Positions 20,921 through 29,759 of a stretch of DNA of 64,000 nucleotides are shown here, in pieces. The notes under the pieces are model-generated. The model was not told the origin of the DNA. It did no database searches and was given only the letters and a program-made list of their open reading frames with translations. This stretch comes from CBDHEY01 sp965262305. Its GTDB lineage: Bacteria > Pseudomonadota > Gammaproteobacteria > Pseudomonadales > Cellvibrionaceae. Within the stretch, counting starts at the first letter, position 1. The number at the start of each line of letters is the position of its first letter. The DNA lies in assembly GCA_965262305.1 (NCBI GenBank), contig CBDHEY010000004.1, forward strand, positions 372,001 to 436,000, given 5' to 3'. The position numbers were made by a program, and so were the translations under genes.

Positions 20921-21667
20921 TTATTTGTTGACCTTCCCGGGCAAGCTTAGATCGCCAGATGCAATATCCATTACATCTACCACGCATAGCAGCGGAGAAT
21001 GAACACTTTGGTTTACCCGAAGCCCCGCTGTAACACCATCAAAGTTTGTATTTTTGACGATACCAATGTCATCGAATGGTATTTGAACCTCTAAGGTTTC
21101 AGAATTAAAAGTTGGGTTCCAACCAGGACTATCCAAAAGAATCGGTAAACCGGGCCATGTTTTTGGTAGACTTGGCTTTTCACCTGCCGGTATATCTACA
21201 ACACCCAAAGCATCCTTTCCACATTGTTTATTAGGTGTTAAGACCACCCAATGGCTGTGCCATACATTACCATCGTTGGCAGTATCTCCATCGCCATTTT
21301 CATCAAACAGAGGCGTATCGTCGAAATCCGGATGCGCGGTTACCGCTAAAGCTAGAATTCCGGCATTTTTTTCGAATCCAACGTCATAGCTATCTATTGT
21401 CGTTGGCCAAACGTAAGAAAATACGTTGCTTCCAGCGAGCTTACCCTCAGGTGTTGGCTTACTCTCACCAGCCTTTCCCGATACCGCCATATGAAAAGTT
21501 GCAACATTTCCTTTAGTAGAGATTTTGGTGTGAACAATATCAAAAGGGGCTAATGTAGTCTTACTCTTAGCTGCCTGAATTCCCCCTTGATGCTGATTAT
21601 GAGCGCACGCTGGAAATGAAAAAAGTCCTAAAACCAGAAGTGCCATGAGCAAAACATTCGCCATCAT
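20921..21667 (-). CDS. Exported hypothetical protein of a redox-type operon
   Basis: 248 residues with an N-terminal export signal (MMANVLLMALLVLGLFSFPACAHNQHQGG); the Cys after FPA may be lipid-modified, but the lipobox is imperfect. The mature protein is beta-rich, with an acidic calcium-site-like loop DENGDGDTANDGN, then WHSHWVVL and two further Cys (NKQCGKD, LLCVVD). I do not recognise the family. It overlaps the upstream glutaredoxin-like gene by 4 bases, so the two are co-translated under the divergent MarR regulator. Confidence 0.7.
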   Translation of the reverse strand: MMANVLLMALLVLGLFSFPACAHNQHQGGIQAAKSKTTLAPFDIVHTKISTKGNVATFHMAVSGKAGESKPTPEGKLAGSNVFSYVWPTTIDSYDVGFEKNAGILALAVTAHPDFDDTPLFDENGDGDTANDGNVWHSHWVVLTPNKQCGKDALGVVDIPAGEKPSLPKTWPGLPILLDSPGWNPTFNSETLEVQIPFDDIGIVKNTNFDGVTAGLRVNQSVHSPLLCVVDVMDIASGDLSLPGKVNK

Positions 21668-21906
21668 ACACCTCCTTTTACATCTTCGAGGGTAGCACCA
21701 AAGTTGATATGAAACACACTACCATCAAGTATTAACGCGGGTACCGATTGAATACCCGCTTTTTCCGCTGCATTGATTGCGGATAAATCTTCTCCTAAAT
21801 GCACTACTTCAATATCAAAACGATTTTTATCCAGCGCTTTCAGAACTTGCCCTTCTGCACTCACACATACTGGGCACCCGGCGTGGTAGAAAATAGCTTT
21901 ATTCAT
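21664..21906 (-). CDS. Glutaredoxin-like thiol-disulfide protein
   Basis: 80 residues of the thioredoxin fold: redox motif C11-P-V-C14 (YHAGCPVCVSAEG) and cis-proline P56 (SVPALIL). No signal peptide, so it acts in the cytoplasm. The small size fits glutaredoxin/NrdH-like proteins. It is the first gene of the operon and its start lies 28 bases from a perfect palindrome likely bound by the MarR protein. Confidence 0.82.
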   Translation of the reverse strand: MNKAIFYHAGCPVCVSAEGQVLKALDKNRFDIEVVHLGEDLSAINAAEKAGIQSVPALILDGSVFHINFGATLEDVKGGV

Positions 21907-21934
21907 GTTCTCTTCCTCTTATTTGGTAATATTA

Positions 21935-21961
21935 ATTATAGTATCGAGTCGATACTATAAT
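21935..21961. promoter_or_regulatory. 27-bp perfect palindromic operator
   Basis: ATTATAGTATCGA-G-TCGATACTATAAT, 13+1+13, lies between the divergent marR-type gene and the glutaredoxin-like operon. Its core GTAT-N7-ATAC recurs at 21996. Confidence 0.85.
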
Positions 21962-21995
21962 GATGATAAATACCAAGTCCAGCCTTGTCAATATA

Positions 21996-22010
21996 GTATT
22001 TAGTCGATAC
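21996..22010. promoter_or_regulatory. Second operator copy, GTATTTAGTCGATAC
   Basis: Differs from the core of the upstream palindrome (GTATCGAGTCGATAC) at two bases and lies 10 bases before the regulator's ATG, suiting autorepression. Confidence 0.7.
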
Positions 22011-22020
22011 CATTAAATAC

Positions 22021-22584
22021 ATGAAATCAAATCTCATCTATGACTATGTCGAACGTCTGAGCGAGCTATTGAAAGTGGACGCGCGGCAGGCAGGCGCAAC
22101 ATTTGGACTCCAGCCTGTGCAACTCGAAGTGTTGCACTACCTATCAATTTGTAATCGATATTCAGATACTCCAATTGCCGTAACAGAGTATTTAGGGCTA
22201 ACAAAAGGTACGGTCTCTCAAACGCTTAAGGTTTTGGAAAAAAAGGAGCTGCTACTCAAGCAGGTAGACGAAAATGACAAACGTATTACCCACTTAAAGC
22301 TTACAGCCAAGGGTATAAAGTTGGTGAGTAACATCATTCCAACGTCTATGTTTGAAAGTGCTTGTGCATCACTGCCTGACAAGACGCGTTTAGATATCGA
22401 GTCATCACTGCGGCAATTACTCATTACATTGCTAGACGTAAATGGGTTAAAAACTTTCGGGGTATGTAAGTCATGTCGTTACAATAGCAAGACAGAAAAC
22501 GGGGGATACTTTTGTGGACTTGTTGGACAACCATTGTCAGCCAGTGACGTACAGCTTATATGTCGGGAGCATGAAAATGCCTAA
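22021..22584 (+). CDS. MarR-family regulator with C-terminal Cys-rich motif
   Basis: 187 residues. The winged helix spans about 25-135 (LEVLHYLSICNRY.., VTEYLGLTKGTVSQTLKVLEKKELL, DENDKRITHLKLTAKGIKL). After a dimerisation helix, the last 40 residues add C-K-S-C, then YFC and a final IC-REHE, i.e. four Cys and a nearby His, which could hold a metal or Fe-S centre or act as a thiol switch. Typical MarR proteins end earlier. Divergent from a glutaredoxin-like gene, with two palindromes between, so a redox- or metal-sensing repressor is likely but inferred. Confidence 0.82.
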   Translation: MKSNLIYDYVERLSELLKVDARQAGATFGLQPVQLEVLHYLSICNRYSDTPIAVTEYLGLTKGTVSQTLKVLEKKELLLKQVDENDKRITHLKLTAKGIKLVSNIIPTSMFESACASLPDKTRLDIESSLRQLLITLLDVNGLKTFGVCKSCRYNSKTENGGYFCGLVGQPLSASDVQLICREHENA

Positions 22585-22637
22585 GATGGCCAGCGAGGAT
22601 CTCTCGCTCTGCAGCCCCTGCTGTTGGCTTTAATGCT

Positions 22638-23294
22638 TTACGCCGATCGTTCGAAATTCAATATATATCCGCTGAATGCTTTGTCTAAATAAGTCGTATC
22701 GTTAGGTTTGAAATGCGATGACGTATACCCAAAACCTTCCATTTTTTTTGAAAATTTATTTTTTCTTCCCCGCCCTGGATCTACGATTACAACCTCGCAT
22801 TCTTTTTTGGCATGTTTATTTATAAAATTTCCAACGAGTTCGATATGCTCATCTTCATAAAGTAGGTCGCTCCCAACGATCAGATCGAACAATCCAAGTT
22901 CTGTATTTTCTCCTGACCAATCAGCTCTCACAAACGATATTTTTTCATCATGGTTTAGGTCAGTATTTCTATCTAAAAACCTTCCTGCTTCTGGGTGGTG
23001 ATCTGTGGCTGTAATATCATCGTGCCGCTTGTTTAGTAGTAGGCTTGTTATGGCGGTTCCGCAGCCGATTTCTAAAATGCGTTTTGAGCTTGTTTCAAAT
23101 TGAGAGATATAATTAGCTAGCACTATGCCAGAAGGCCATAATATTCCGAATATTGGCCAAGCCGAGGAGTTAATCCCGAAACGCTCTGCCTCTCCGTCTG
23201 GGTCATAAAATTCTTGTCGGTTTCGTAGAGTGCAAAGGTGAATGTCGATTTTACCAAACTCAATGGTTTGGTAGCATAAACGTATATTTGTCAT
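22638..23294 (-). CDS. Class I SAM-dependent methyltransferase (METTL21-like)
   Basis: 218 residues from ATG at 23294, chosen because GAGG lies 7 bases upstream; a longer frame to 23375 lacks one. Motif I is RILEIGCGTAITSLLL, followed by ATDHHPEAGRFLDRN and the post-motif GLFDLIVGSDLLYEDEH, which is the DxxY/LLY pattern of the METTL21/lysine methyltransferase group. WPIFGILWPSGIVLANYI before motif I also fits that group. Substrate likely a protein lysine or a small molecule; not determinable. Confidence 0.82.
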   Translation of the reverse strand: MTNIRLCYQTIEFGKIDIHLCTLRNRQEFYDPDGEAERFGINSSAWPIFGILWPSGIVLANYISQFETSSKRILEIGCGTAITSLLLNKRHDDITATDHHPEAGRFLDRNTDLNHDEKISFVRADWSGENTELGLFDLIVGSDLLYEDEHIELVGNFINKHAKKECEVVIVDPGRGRKNKFSKKMEGFGYTSSHFKPNDTTYLDKAFSGYILNFERSA

Positions 23295-23500
23295 TGGCCG
23301 CCTCAAATAGTGAGCGCTAAGCCAGGTATCAACGATAAATGACAAAACGAAAGAGTGCCGATAAGCATATAGCACGCCGATAAAAACGCAACGTATTTAA
23401 CAATACGATCAACCGGGGGGCTATTGCGTTAAGAATTAAAGAGAAAATCAAGGGGCGGCGACAGAACAGCACTAAAAAAAGGATAGCCGCCCAATGCTAT

Positions 23501-24658
23501 TTATTTACCTGAAAGTAAGATTCTTCTCACACAATCGAGATCGAGATCACCCGTTTCTGAAAGTGCGGTTAGCCCCATCTTTTCCAGATTTCCTATTAAG
23601 GTCTCAATACCTTTGTCGTCGATATCGTAATGTGAAAGCTTTGTCACTATATCCAAACTATTAAAGAAATCTTCAGTTTTATCTATCGCCAGATCGACTT
23701 TCTCTTCGTCACTTCCTTCTGTAATTTGCCAAACACGTTCAGCATATTGAAGAAGTTTTGCAAATTTCTGAGATTTTCGTTCTCTTAGTAGATAAGGCAA
23801 TACTATCGCGAGCGTCCGGCCATGAGCGATCCCGTACATAGCGGTAAGTTCATGTCCTATCATATGCGTAGACCAGTCTTGTGGTACACCACTGCCAATT
23901 GACCCATTAAGCGCAGTTGTGGCGGACCACATGAAGTTCTTTCGCGCTTCGATATCGTCATTATCAGAATAGGTTTTTGGCCCTTCTTCGATAAGCGTGA
24001 GCAACACACCTTCTGCAATACGATCTTGTACTTTCGCATTAACAGGGTAAGTTAAATATTGTTCTACCACATGAACAAACGCATCGGCGACGCCATTAGC
24101 AATTTGCTCTTTCGGAAGGCTTTTAGTGAATGCCGGATCCAGGAATGAAAATTTAGGAAAAACCAGTGGCGACATAAAAGGGTATTTTTGCTTGTTGAAG
24201 GTGATTACGCCGGCCATATTCATTTCTGAACCTGTCGCAGGTAATGTGGCAACACATCCCAATGGTATAGCTTCCTTAGAGGGTACAGGAGTGAACCCAT
24301 GAAATAACAAATTCTCGTGGTTTTCATTATGTTTGGCAGCGAGCGCAATAAATTTAGTGCCGTCCATTACTGAGCCTCCGCCGACAGCTAAAAGAAAATC
24401 AATGTGTTCTCGCTGCGCTACTTCTACTGCCTCCATCAGTGTTGTGAATTGTGGGTTAGGTTCGATACCACCAAATTCAACCACTTTGCGTGCCCCTAAA
24501 CCCGTGAGTACCTGTTCTAAAGCACCATTCTTTTTAACGCTACCGCCACCATATAAAACAAGCACATTTGCGTCGGTTGGAATGAGGTTGTCTAACTCCG
24601 CTAAGCGGTTTTGACCAAATACGATATGAGTTGGATTGTAAAAATCAAAATCTTGCAT
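23501..24658 (-). CDS. yqhD: NADPH-dependent iron-containing alcohol dehydrogenase / aldehyde reductase YqhD
   Basis: 385 residues (E. coli YqhD 387). NADP-binding GGGS motifs at 37-40 and 93-96 (YGGGSVKK, AVGGGSVMDGTKF) and metal ligands D192, H196, H265 and H279 align with those of YqhD (D194, H198, H267, H281). YqhD reduces short and toxic aldehydes such as glyoxal and acrolein with NADPH. It is divergent from an AraC-type regulator, the same arrangement as yqhC-yqhD, and the regulator is the probable activator. Confidence 0.92.
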   Translation of the reverse strand: MQDFDFYNPTHIVFGQNRLAELDNLIPTDANVLVLYGGGSVKKNGALEQVLTGLGARKVVEFGGIEPNPQFTTLMEAVEVAQREHIDFLLAVGGGSVMDGTKFIALAAKHNENHENLLFHGFTPVPSKEAIPLGCVATLPATGSEMNMAGVITFNKQKYPFMSPLVFPKFSFLDPAFTKSLPKEQIANGVADAFVHVVEQYLTYPVNAKVQDRIAEGVLLTLIEEGPKTYSDNDDIEARKNFMWSATTALNGSIGSGVPQDWSTHMIGHELTAMYGIAHGRTLAIVLPYLLRERKSQKFAKLLQYAERVWQITEGSDEEKVDLAIDKTEDFFNSLDIVTKLSHYDIDDKGIETLIGNLEKMGLTALSETGDLDLDCVRRILLSGK

Positions 24659-24865
24659 GTTGAACGCCTATTGTGTGTGAATGTTGAATACATATTAATT
24701 TCACAAATAGCTTTTAAGAATGGGTATAACTTTCAAAAACATGCCTAAAACTATCATTAACGGTATTTTATATAGCTAGACGATACGTGAATAGATACAC
24801 TTCAAGTCTGGTGATCAAAGGAATGTATCCTTCATTTATTTACAACCTAAGTTAGGCATTTATGT

Positions 24866-25735
24866 ATGCAGGCATTAATAAAACATTTAGCGTCACTTGC
24901 CGAAGAGGAAGGCTATAACAAAACTCGATTAGAGGGAGTTGGCGTTTTTAAGGCCAGCGAATCAATTAGCAAAATTCCACTTTGCTACAGCCAGGGGGTG
25001 ATTATTGTTGCGCAAGGTCATAAGCGAGTGCATTTAGATGGTCATGCTTACGATTACAATCCCGATAATTATCTAGTTCTCACGCTGCCATTACCTGCGG
25101 AGTGTGAGACCCATGTGGAACCCGGGAAACCGTTATATTCTTTAATGGTGGATTTCGATATGGGCATTCTTACAGAACTTGTGCGCTTGTTTGATGAGCA
25201 TCATAAAAATACCTTAAACCTAATGATTAATGATGCAAAAGGGCTCTATGTTTGCGAGTGTAGTCATGACATTAGTGATACAGCTATTCGGCTAGCAGAG
25301 TGTTTAGGTTCACCATTAAAGTGCGATGCGCTTGGGAAGGGTTTAGTACGTGAGCTCATTTACGAACTACTAAAAGGTCCACAAGCCGGTTCGTTGTTTG
25401 CCTTGGTTTCTCACAATACTCAATTAGGCCGATTAGAGCGTATACTTAAATATTTGCACGAACATTACGACGAGCCACTCGATATAGAACAATTGGCAAG
25501 TTTAGCGAATATGAGCCCTTCTACTTTTCACCGAAACTTTAAACAAATGACAGCGTCTTCGCCCATTCAGTACGTGAAAAAGATTCGCTTGAATCGCGCG
25601 AAAGAATTACTTCAGGATAAAGGCTTCAAGGTAAAACAAGCAGCATCCCAAGTGGGCTATGAGAGCCCCACGCAATTTAGTCGTGAATTCAAACGTTATT
25701 TTGGTGAAAGCCCTCAAATGGCGGGAAGGCTTTAA
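24866..25735 (+). CDS. yqhC: AraC-family regulator, YqhC-like
   Basis: 289 residues: an N-terminal AraC_N-type sensor domain (about 20-180; SQGVIIVAQGHKRVHLDGHAYDY, LVLTLPLPAECET) and a C-terminal double HTH (about 195-285; LASLANMSPSTFHRNFKQMTASSPIQYVKKIRLNRAKELL and SQVGYESPTQFSREFKRYFGESP). The domain order and divergent position beside yqhD match YqhC, which activates yqhD on reactive-aldehyde stress. Confidence 0.88.
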   Translation: MQALIKHLASLAEEEGYNKTRLEGVGVFKASESISKIPLCYSQGVIIVAQGHKRVHLDGHAYDYNPDNYLVLTLPLPAECETHVEPGKPLYSLMVDFDMGILTELVRLFDEHHKNTLNLMINDAKGLYVCECSHDISDTAIRLAECLGSPLKCDALGKGLVRELIYELLKGPQAGSLFALVSHNTQLGRLERILKYLHEHYDEPLDIEQLASLANMSPSTFHRNFKQMTASSPIQYVKKIRLNRAKELLQDKGFKVKQAASQVGYESPTQFSREFKRYFGESPQMAGRL

Positions 25736-26073
25736 AATCTGGTCATAAAAAATAAGTAATATTGATATGTCATATGAAAATAAAACACTTAGAAGGCAGC
25801 GCAATGCACAAACCGCTGAATATGTTTTTAGGTGCTCTAATTACAAATAAAGATATTCTTAATTAAACTATTACTAACTCCAAACGCATATAGCAAAATG
25901 ACGGATATAGAAAACTGTTTGTCGGGGAGTAGCGTTGGAATATCGAATCGACTCTAACAATAAGTTGAGAGTTAGATTTGAAGGTGTATTTTTAGCGGGA
26001 AATATTAGGTCTGAGCAATTTCCTAGAGCAAAGCGTTAACAACTAAAAAGAATTTGGGAGTATCAACCAAAAA
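25736..26073. other. Gene-free stretch
   Basis: AT-rich, no credible frame. TCTAACAATAAGTTGAGAGTTAGA (25959-25982 region) is a short imperfect palindrome. No clear terminator after the AraC gene. Confidence 0.4.
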
Positions 26074-26712
26074 ATGAATGAAATATTAACATTTACAATA
26101 ATCTCTTTATTTCTAGTCATATCCCCTGGTCCCAATAGCGTCCTTATCGTTAAAACTGTTAGTCGCAGCGGAAAGAAAGCGGGAATTGAAAATATTTTAG
26201 GATTAGTTTCAGCAACCTTTATACATGGAGCTATTTCAGTTTTTGGCTTGTCCGCTATTATTCTTCAATCGGCACAGTTATTCATGCTCATTAAACTTAT
26301 TGGTGCTGCATACCTATTATATCTAGGATTAAAAACCATATATGGAACGTTTCAAAGCAAGAACGAATTAAACAATTTAGAACGAACTAAAAACACTACT
26401 GACACGGCACAATATAAAAACTTTATTGAAGGCTTTCTTACTCAAATACTAAATCCAAAAGTTTCTATGTTTTATCTAGCTGCCTTCCCTCAATTCGTCA
26501 ATTTTGAAAACCATGATTATTTCGGTGCATTTATACTTGTCAGTATTCATGCTTCAATAATATTTTTTTGGTTTCTGGGTTTGTCTATATGCCTATCTAA
26601 AATAAAATCAGTTTCAGGTAAAAACCCTCTAAATCAGTGGATTCAAAGAATTAGCGGATGTATTTTGGTATATTTCAGCGGCCTTTTAGTCATACAAGAA
26701 GGAAGCAAATAA
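26074..26712 (+). CDS. LysE/RhtB-family amino-acid exporter
   Basis: 212 residues with the LysE-family start (MNEILTFTIISLFLVISPGPNSVLIVKTVSRSG, containing SPGPN) and about six hydrophobic segments, including LIKLIGAAYLLYLGLKTIYG and GFLTQILNPKVSMFYLAAFPQF. These inner-membrane carriers export amino acids such as homoserine, threonine or leucine. Substrate not predictable. Confidence 0.9.
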   Translation: MNEILTFTIISLFLVISPGPNSVLIVKTVSRSGKKAGIENILGLVSATFIHGAISVFGLSAIILQSAQLFMLIKLIGAAYLLYLGLKTIYGTFQSKNELNNLERTKNTTDTAQYKNFIEGFLTQILNPKVSMFYLAAFPQFVNFENHDYFGAFILVSIHASIIFFWFLGLSICLSKIKSVSGKNPLNQWIQRISGCILVYFSGLLVIQEGSK

Positions 26713-26818
26713 ATAGATAAAGAGCACATTTAACTGATTCTTTATGATCTAAAAGGCAAAATTTTTAAATCGTAAATTTGTTAACCATGCCAAAGGTGAA
26801 GTTTTAAAACTTTAAAAG

Positions 26819-26842
26819 CAACGAGTTAAATTGAGCTCGTTG
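26819..26842. terminator. Possible hairpin between convergent genes
   Basis: CAACGAG pairs with CTCGTTG around a 10-base loop, between the LysE gene and the convergent lipoprotein gene. There is no T-run, so a terminator role is weak. Confidence 0.35.
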
Positions 26843-26992
26843 TGTAATACATATGACAAACTCTCGAAATAGAACACACTCATATTTGTAAAAAAACTTT
26901 CCAGAATGCTCCTATTTTTATTCGGAGCAAAATTCATATTATTTATCAGAAGTGAATAATTCGGAAATCAAAAGGTAATTTGAATATTTCAT

Positions 26993-28471
26993 TTACAACA
27001 GATCGACATGTTGTAAATTAGCGCCAGCGGTGCCGAATTCAATATAGATACGGTCTCCTTGGTTAATGGGTTGCTCTAATAGCAAAGTTGAAGTGGGTGT
27101 TCCAGTAGGATTAATCCATGTTCCATCAAATGAGTTTTGCTCTACGGGAAACTCACCAACTAGTTGAGCTTGTGAACTTTCCTGTGATTGTGTCGGCCCA
27201 ACAAAAACGTGAAGCTCTCCTTCTGGAATACCACCTACATCAATTACATAGCTTAACTCCAGTTGTTGGGTAATGTCTCGCGGTGCGATAAATGAAATTC
27301 CATCATTATTTGCGAGAATATTAAAAGCAAAACCTGAAGTAACTTGTCCATCCAATGGTTCAGTTTGACCTGCAGGGGAAAGTTGAACAATGGGGTTCAT
27401 TTGCAGGCGCGCACTGTCGGGATCACCTAACTCTACACGATCAAGTTTGCTATACCCTAGAGCCTCTATATAGTGCAGATTTAACTGCCTTGTAGATCCA
27501 TTTAATACAAGCGACACTTGCTGCCCTTCTTGGAGTTTTTGATCCAGGCTGGCCCGTACTTGATTAGCGTCGAGGTCTATAAATAAGCTGTCTTGCTGTT
27601 CAACGTTATCAACAAACACCGCAAATTCAACGATATCTGCGTCATCACCAGCAACGTAGCTTATAACGAGTTCTCGAGCTCCAGCCCATAAGGAATTAAC
27701 CACAATGTCTATGTGATCTTCAATTTCAAATAGCCCCGAAGCAAAACTATCAAAGTCTATAATTTCATCTTCTTGTGCATGGGATAGCTCGATATTATCT
27801 CCACTAACGAGCACTAATGAATCAGCATCCCCAGGATATATCCTGCCATACGACCGGATATCCACTTCTAGTAATAATGGCGAAGACATATTTGATATTT
27901 GCACCAGATAATCTATATCTAGGGGGCTATCGCCAGTTCTCAGTACTAGGCGCAAGCGATCGCTATTTGCCTCGAAAGTATCGGGAATAGTGAAAAAAGC
28001 ATAGGGCAAGGCTTGTTGGTTTGGATCTTTAGGGAGAATAATCATTTCTCCAATCGCTTCAAATTCACCATCGATAAACTGCTCAACAGTAAGTGTGCCA
28101 CTTGCAACCTCATGATAATCATAGAAAATTACGACCGCTTGGGTGTCGCTGAGCAATTGGAATTCAATATATTCCTGTTCATTTTCAAGCACAACAAGCA
28201 CTTCATCCGATCGCACAACGGGAGTACTTGAAACGTTTGTATCTAGCATGAAGACAGATTGGCTAGTATCGCTACTCAAACGGTTTACGGTAACTGTTCG
28301 GTTTACCGTATTCGCGTTGGTAACAAGGGTTTCAGCTTCTTCGAGGGTTTGAATTGTAGCAGTTGAAGTGGCGGGGTCTTCGGAGTTATTCTCATTATCA
28401 CCTCCGCAACCGACCAGTATAGTTAAGCAAAAAAATCCGCTTGTAAGGCTTAGACACTTGAGCATTTTCAT
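26993..28471 (-). CDS. Large exported lipoprotein of unknown function
   Basis: 492 residues with a lipoprotein signal peptide, lipobox LVGC at C22, followed by a Gly/Asp/Asn linker (GGDNENNSEDPATST) and a long beta-rich acidic domain with many short strands (e.g. YIEFQLLSDTQAVVIFYDYHEVASG, IDYLVQISN). No catalytic signature seen. Probably outer-membrane or periplasmic. Not recognised. Confidence 0.72.
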   Translation of the reverse strand: MKMLKCLSLTSGFFCLTILVGCGGDNENNSEDPATSTATIQTLEEAETLVTNANTVNRTVTVNRLSSDTSQSVFMLDTNVSSTPVVRSDEVLVVLENEQEYIEFQLLSDTQAVVIFYDYHEVASGTLTVEQFIDGEFEAIGEMIILPKDPNQQALPYAFFTIPDTFEANSDRLRLVLRTGDSPLDIDYLVQISNMSSPLLLEVDIRSYGRIYPGDADSLVLVSGDNIELSHAQEDEIIDFDSFASGLFEIEDHIDIVVNSLWAGARELVISYVAGDDADIVEFAVFVDNVEQQDSLFIDLDANQVRASLDQKLQEGQQVSLVLNGSTRQLNLHYIEALGYSKLDRVELGDPDSARLQMNPIVQLSPAGQTEPLDGQVTSGFAFNILANNDGISFIAPRDITQQLELSYVIDVGGIPEGELHVFVGPTQSQESSQAQLVGEFPVEQNSFDGTWINPTGTPTSTLLLEQPINQGDRIYIEFGTAGANLQHVDLL

Positions 28472-28731
28472 TACGATTCCTTTTTCTTGCTAGCTCCGAA
28501 TAGATTGTAGCGCTATTAATTATAAAAGGATATTCGCTTCGAATTTTAGGCACCTAAGACTACGGATTTCTTTTAATATTAAATTGATTCGCGTTGAATA
28601 GGAGCAATCAGAACTGCGTAACATAGTATTTAATATATACTTGTTGTTCGCTTCAATTTGGATATCCTCGATCCTACTCAAAAAACAACGCGCTTTGCTT
28701 GCCAGCTATTAGGGTATTATGAAAAATTACG

Positions 28732-29181
28732 ATGAAAATTCGAGAAGCAACTAAAACTGATATAGGAAGCTGGTCAAAACTGCGAACTGCATTGTGGCCA
28801 AATTCAGATGATGAACATATATCTGAAATAAACGACTTTTTCTCCGGCGACTCTATTGATATTGAAAAAGCTTATGTCGTAGAGGTGGAAGGTGACATCG
28901 TTGGGTTTATGGAGCTGAATTTAAGAAGCTTCGCCGAAGGAAGCCGAAAACCAGTAGTGCCTTACGTAGAAGCTTGGTATATCGTTCCTGAACACCAAGG
29001 AAAAGGGTATGGAAGTCTGCTGATGAACTTTGCGGAAAAATGGGCGCTATCCTTGGGTTATAACGAACTGGCAAGTGATACAGAAATCGAAAATGAGCGA
29101 AGTATCTCTATGCATGCTCATCTAGGGTTTAAAGAAGTTGAACGTGTGGTTTGCTTTTTAAAACAGCTCGGAAATAAATAA
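28732..29181 (+). CDS. GNAT acetyltransferase resembling aminoglycoside 6'-N-acetyltransferase
   Basis: 149 residues. The sequence follows the AAC(6')-I group: IREATKTDIGSWSKLRTALWPNSDDEHISEI at the start, FMELNLRSFAEGSRKPVVPYVEAWYIVPEHQGKGYGSLLMNFAEKWA with the acetyl-CoA loop QGKGYG, then LASDTEIENERSISMHAHLGFKEVERVVCFLK. That group transfers acetyl to the 6'-amine of aminoglycosides. Many chromosomal look-alikes have other substrates, so resistance is not implied. Confidence 0.78.
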   Translation: MKIREATKTDIGSWSKLRTALWPNSDDEHISEINDFFSGDSIDIEKAYVVEVEGDIVGFMELNLRSFAEGSRKPVVPYVEAWYIVPEHQGKGYGSLLMNFAEKWALSLGYNELASDTEIENERSISMHAHLGFKEVERVVCFLKQLGNK

Positions 29182-29284
29182 CAACGCTTTCAAAAAAATT
29201 TACGGTTCACTGTGTTTTCTCCCCAGCATAGAAAAGGGTTCTATGCTGTCAATAGTTTATCCAAACAGTAAATGGATTAGAAAA

Positions 29285-29668
29285 ATGGAACATGATCTAG
29301 AAAAAAATAAACAAAATGCGATTGCCTTTTACGAGATGGCCTACTCTGGCGATCCTGCAAAAGCTATCGAAAATTATGTAGGCTCTGAATATATTCAACA
29401 CAACCCCCTGGTTGGCGATGGAAAGCAAGCTTTCATTGAATATTTCAACGAAATGGCCAGGGATTACCAAGATAAAAAAATTAGTTTTGTGAGAGCAATT
29501 GGTGAAGGAGATCTAGTAGCTCTCCATACACATCAAGTTTGGCCAGGCAATGAGCAATATGTCACCATGGATTTCTTTCGTTTCGATGGTAATGGAAAAA
29601 TTGTTGAGCATTGGGATGCCATACAAGAAGTACCAAGCGAGTCGAAGAATGGCAATACTATGTATTAG
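29285..29668 (+). CDS. SnoaL-like (NTF2 fold) protein
   Basis: 127 residues from ATG 29285; an in-frame ATG at 29243 would add 14 atypical residues. Family features: KQNAIAFYEMAYSGDPAKAIENYVGSEYIQHNPLVGDGKQAFIEYF and HTHQVWPG..VTMDFFRFDGNGKIVEHWDAIQEVP. This is the subgroup of SnoaL-like proteins with QHNP and EHWDxxQ motifs, which I know mainly as uncharacterised or polyketide-cyclase-like. Cytoplasmic. Confidence 0.82.
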   Translation: MEHDLEKNKQNAIAFYEMAYSGDPAKAIENYVGSEYIQHNPLVGDGKQAFIEYFNEMARDYQDKKISFVRAIGEGDLVALHTHQVWPGNEQYVTMDFFRFDGNGKIVEHWDAIQEVPSESKNGNTMY

Positions 29669-29759
29669 TAAAGAATGTAACAATCATTCCTATTATGTTT
29701 TTAAGTATAGAAATAGTCACAATCGGGTTCACTGAAATTAATGGTACGGCTGAATCAAA

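Larger units (their letters stand above)
4751..20922 (+). mobile_element. Integron cassette array without an integrase (CALIN-like)
   Basis: About 28 cassettes lie head to tail. Each is a short gene on the plus strand followed by an imperfect palindrome that begins with an RYYYAAC-type box plus AA and ends with GCGTTAT, GCGTTAG or a close variant. Genes often end within a few bases of the 5' attC box or read into it. Sites are 49 to about 135 bp and heterogeneous, unlike the uniform VCRs of Vibrio. No tyrosine recombinase gene is found on either strand in the window. Both flanks are ordinary chromosome, so the array is probably a CALIN or a relict chromosomal integron. The right end is degenerate, so the exact border is uncertain. 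Confidence 0.9.

Noticed and set aside
20737..20931. 64-residue frame at the right border of the array
   Set aside because: It reads through attC-like and border sequence, has no start context and no protein character.
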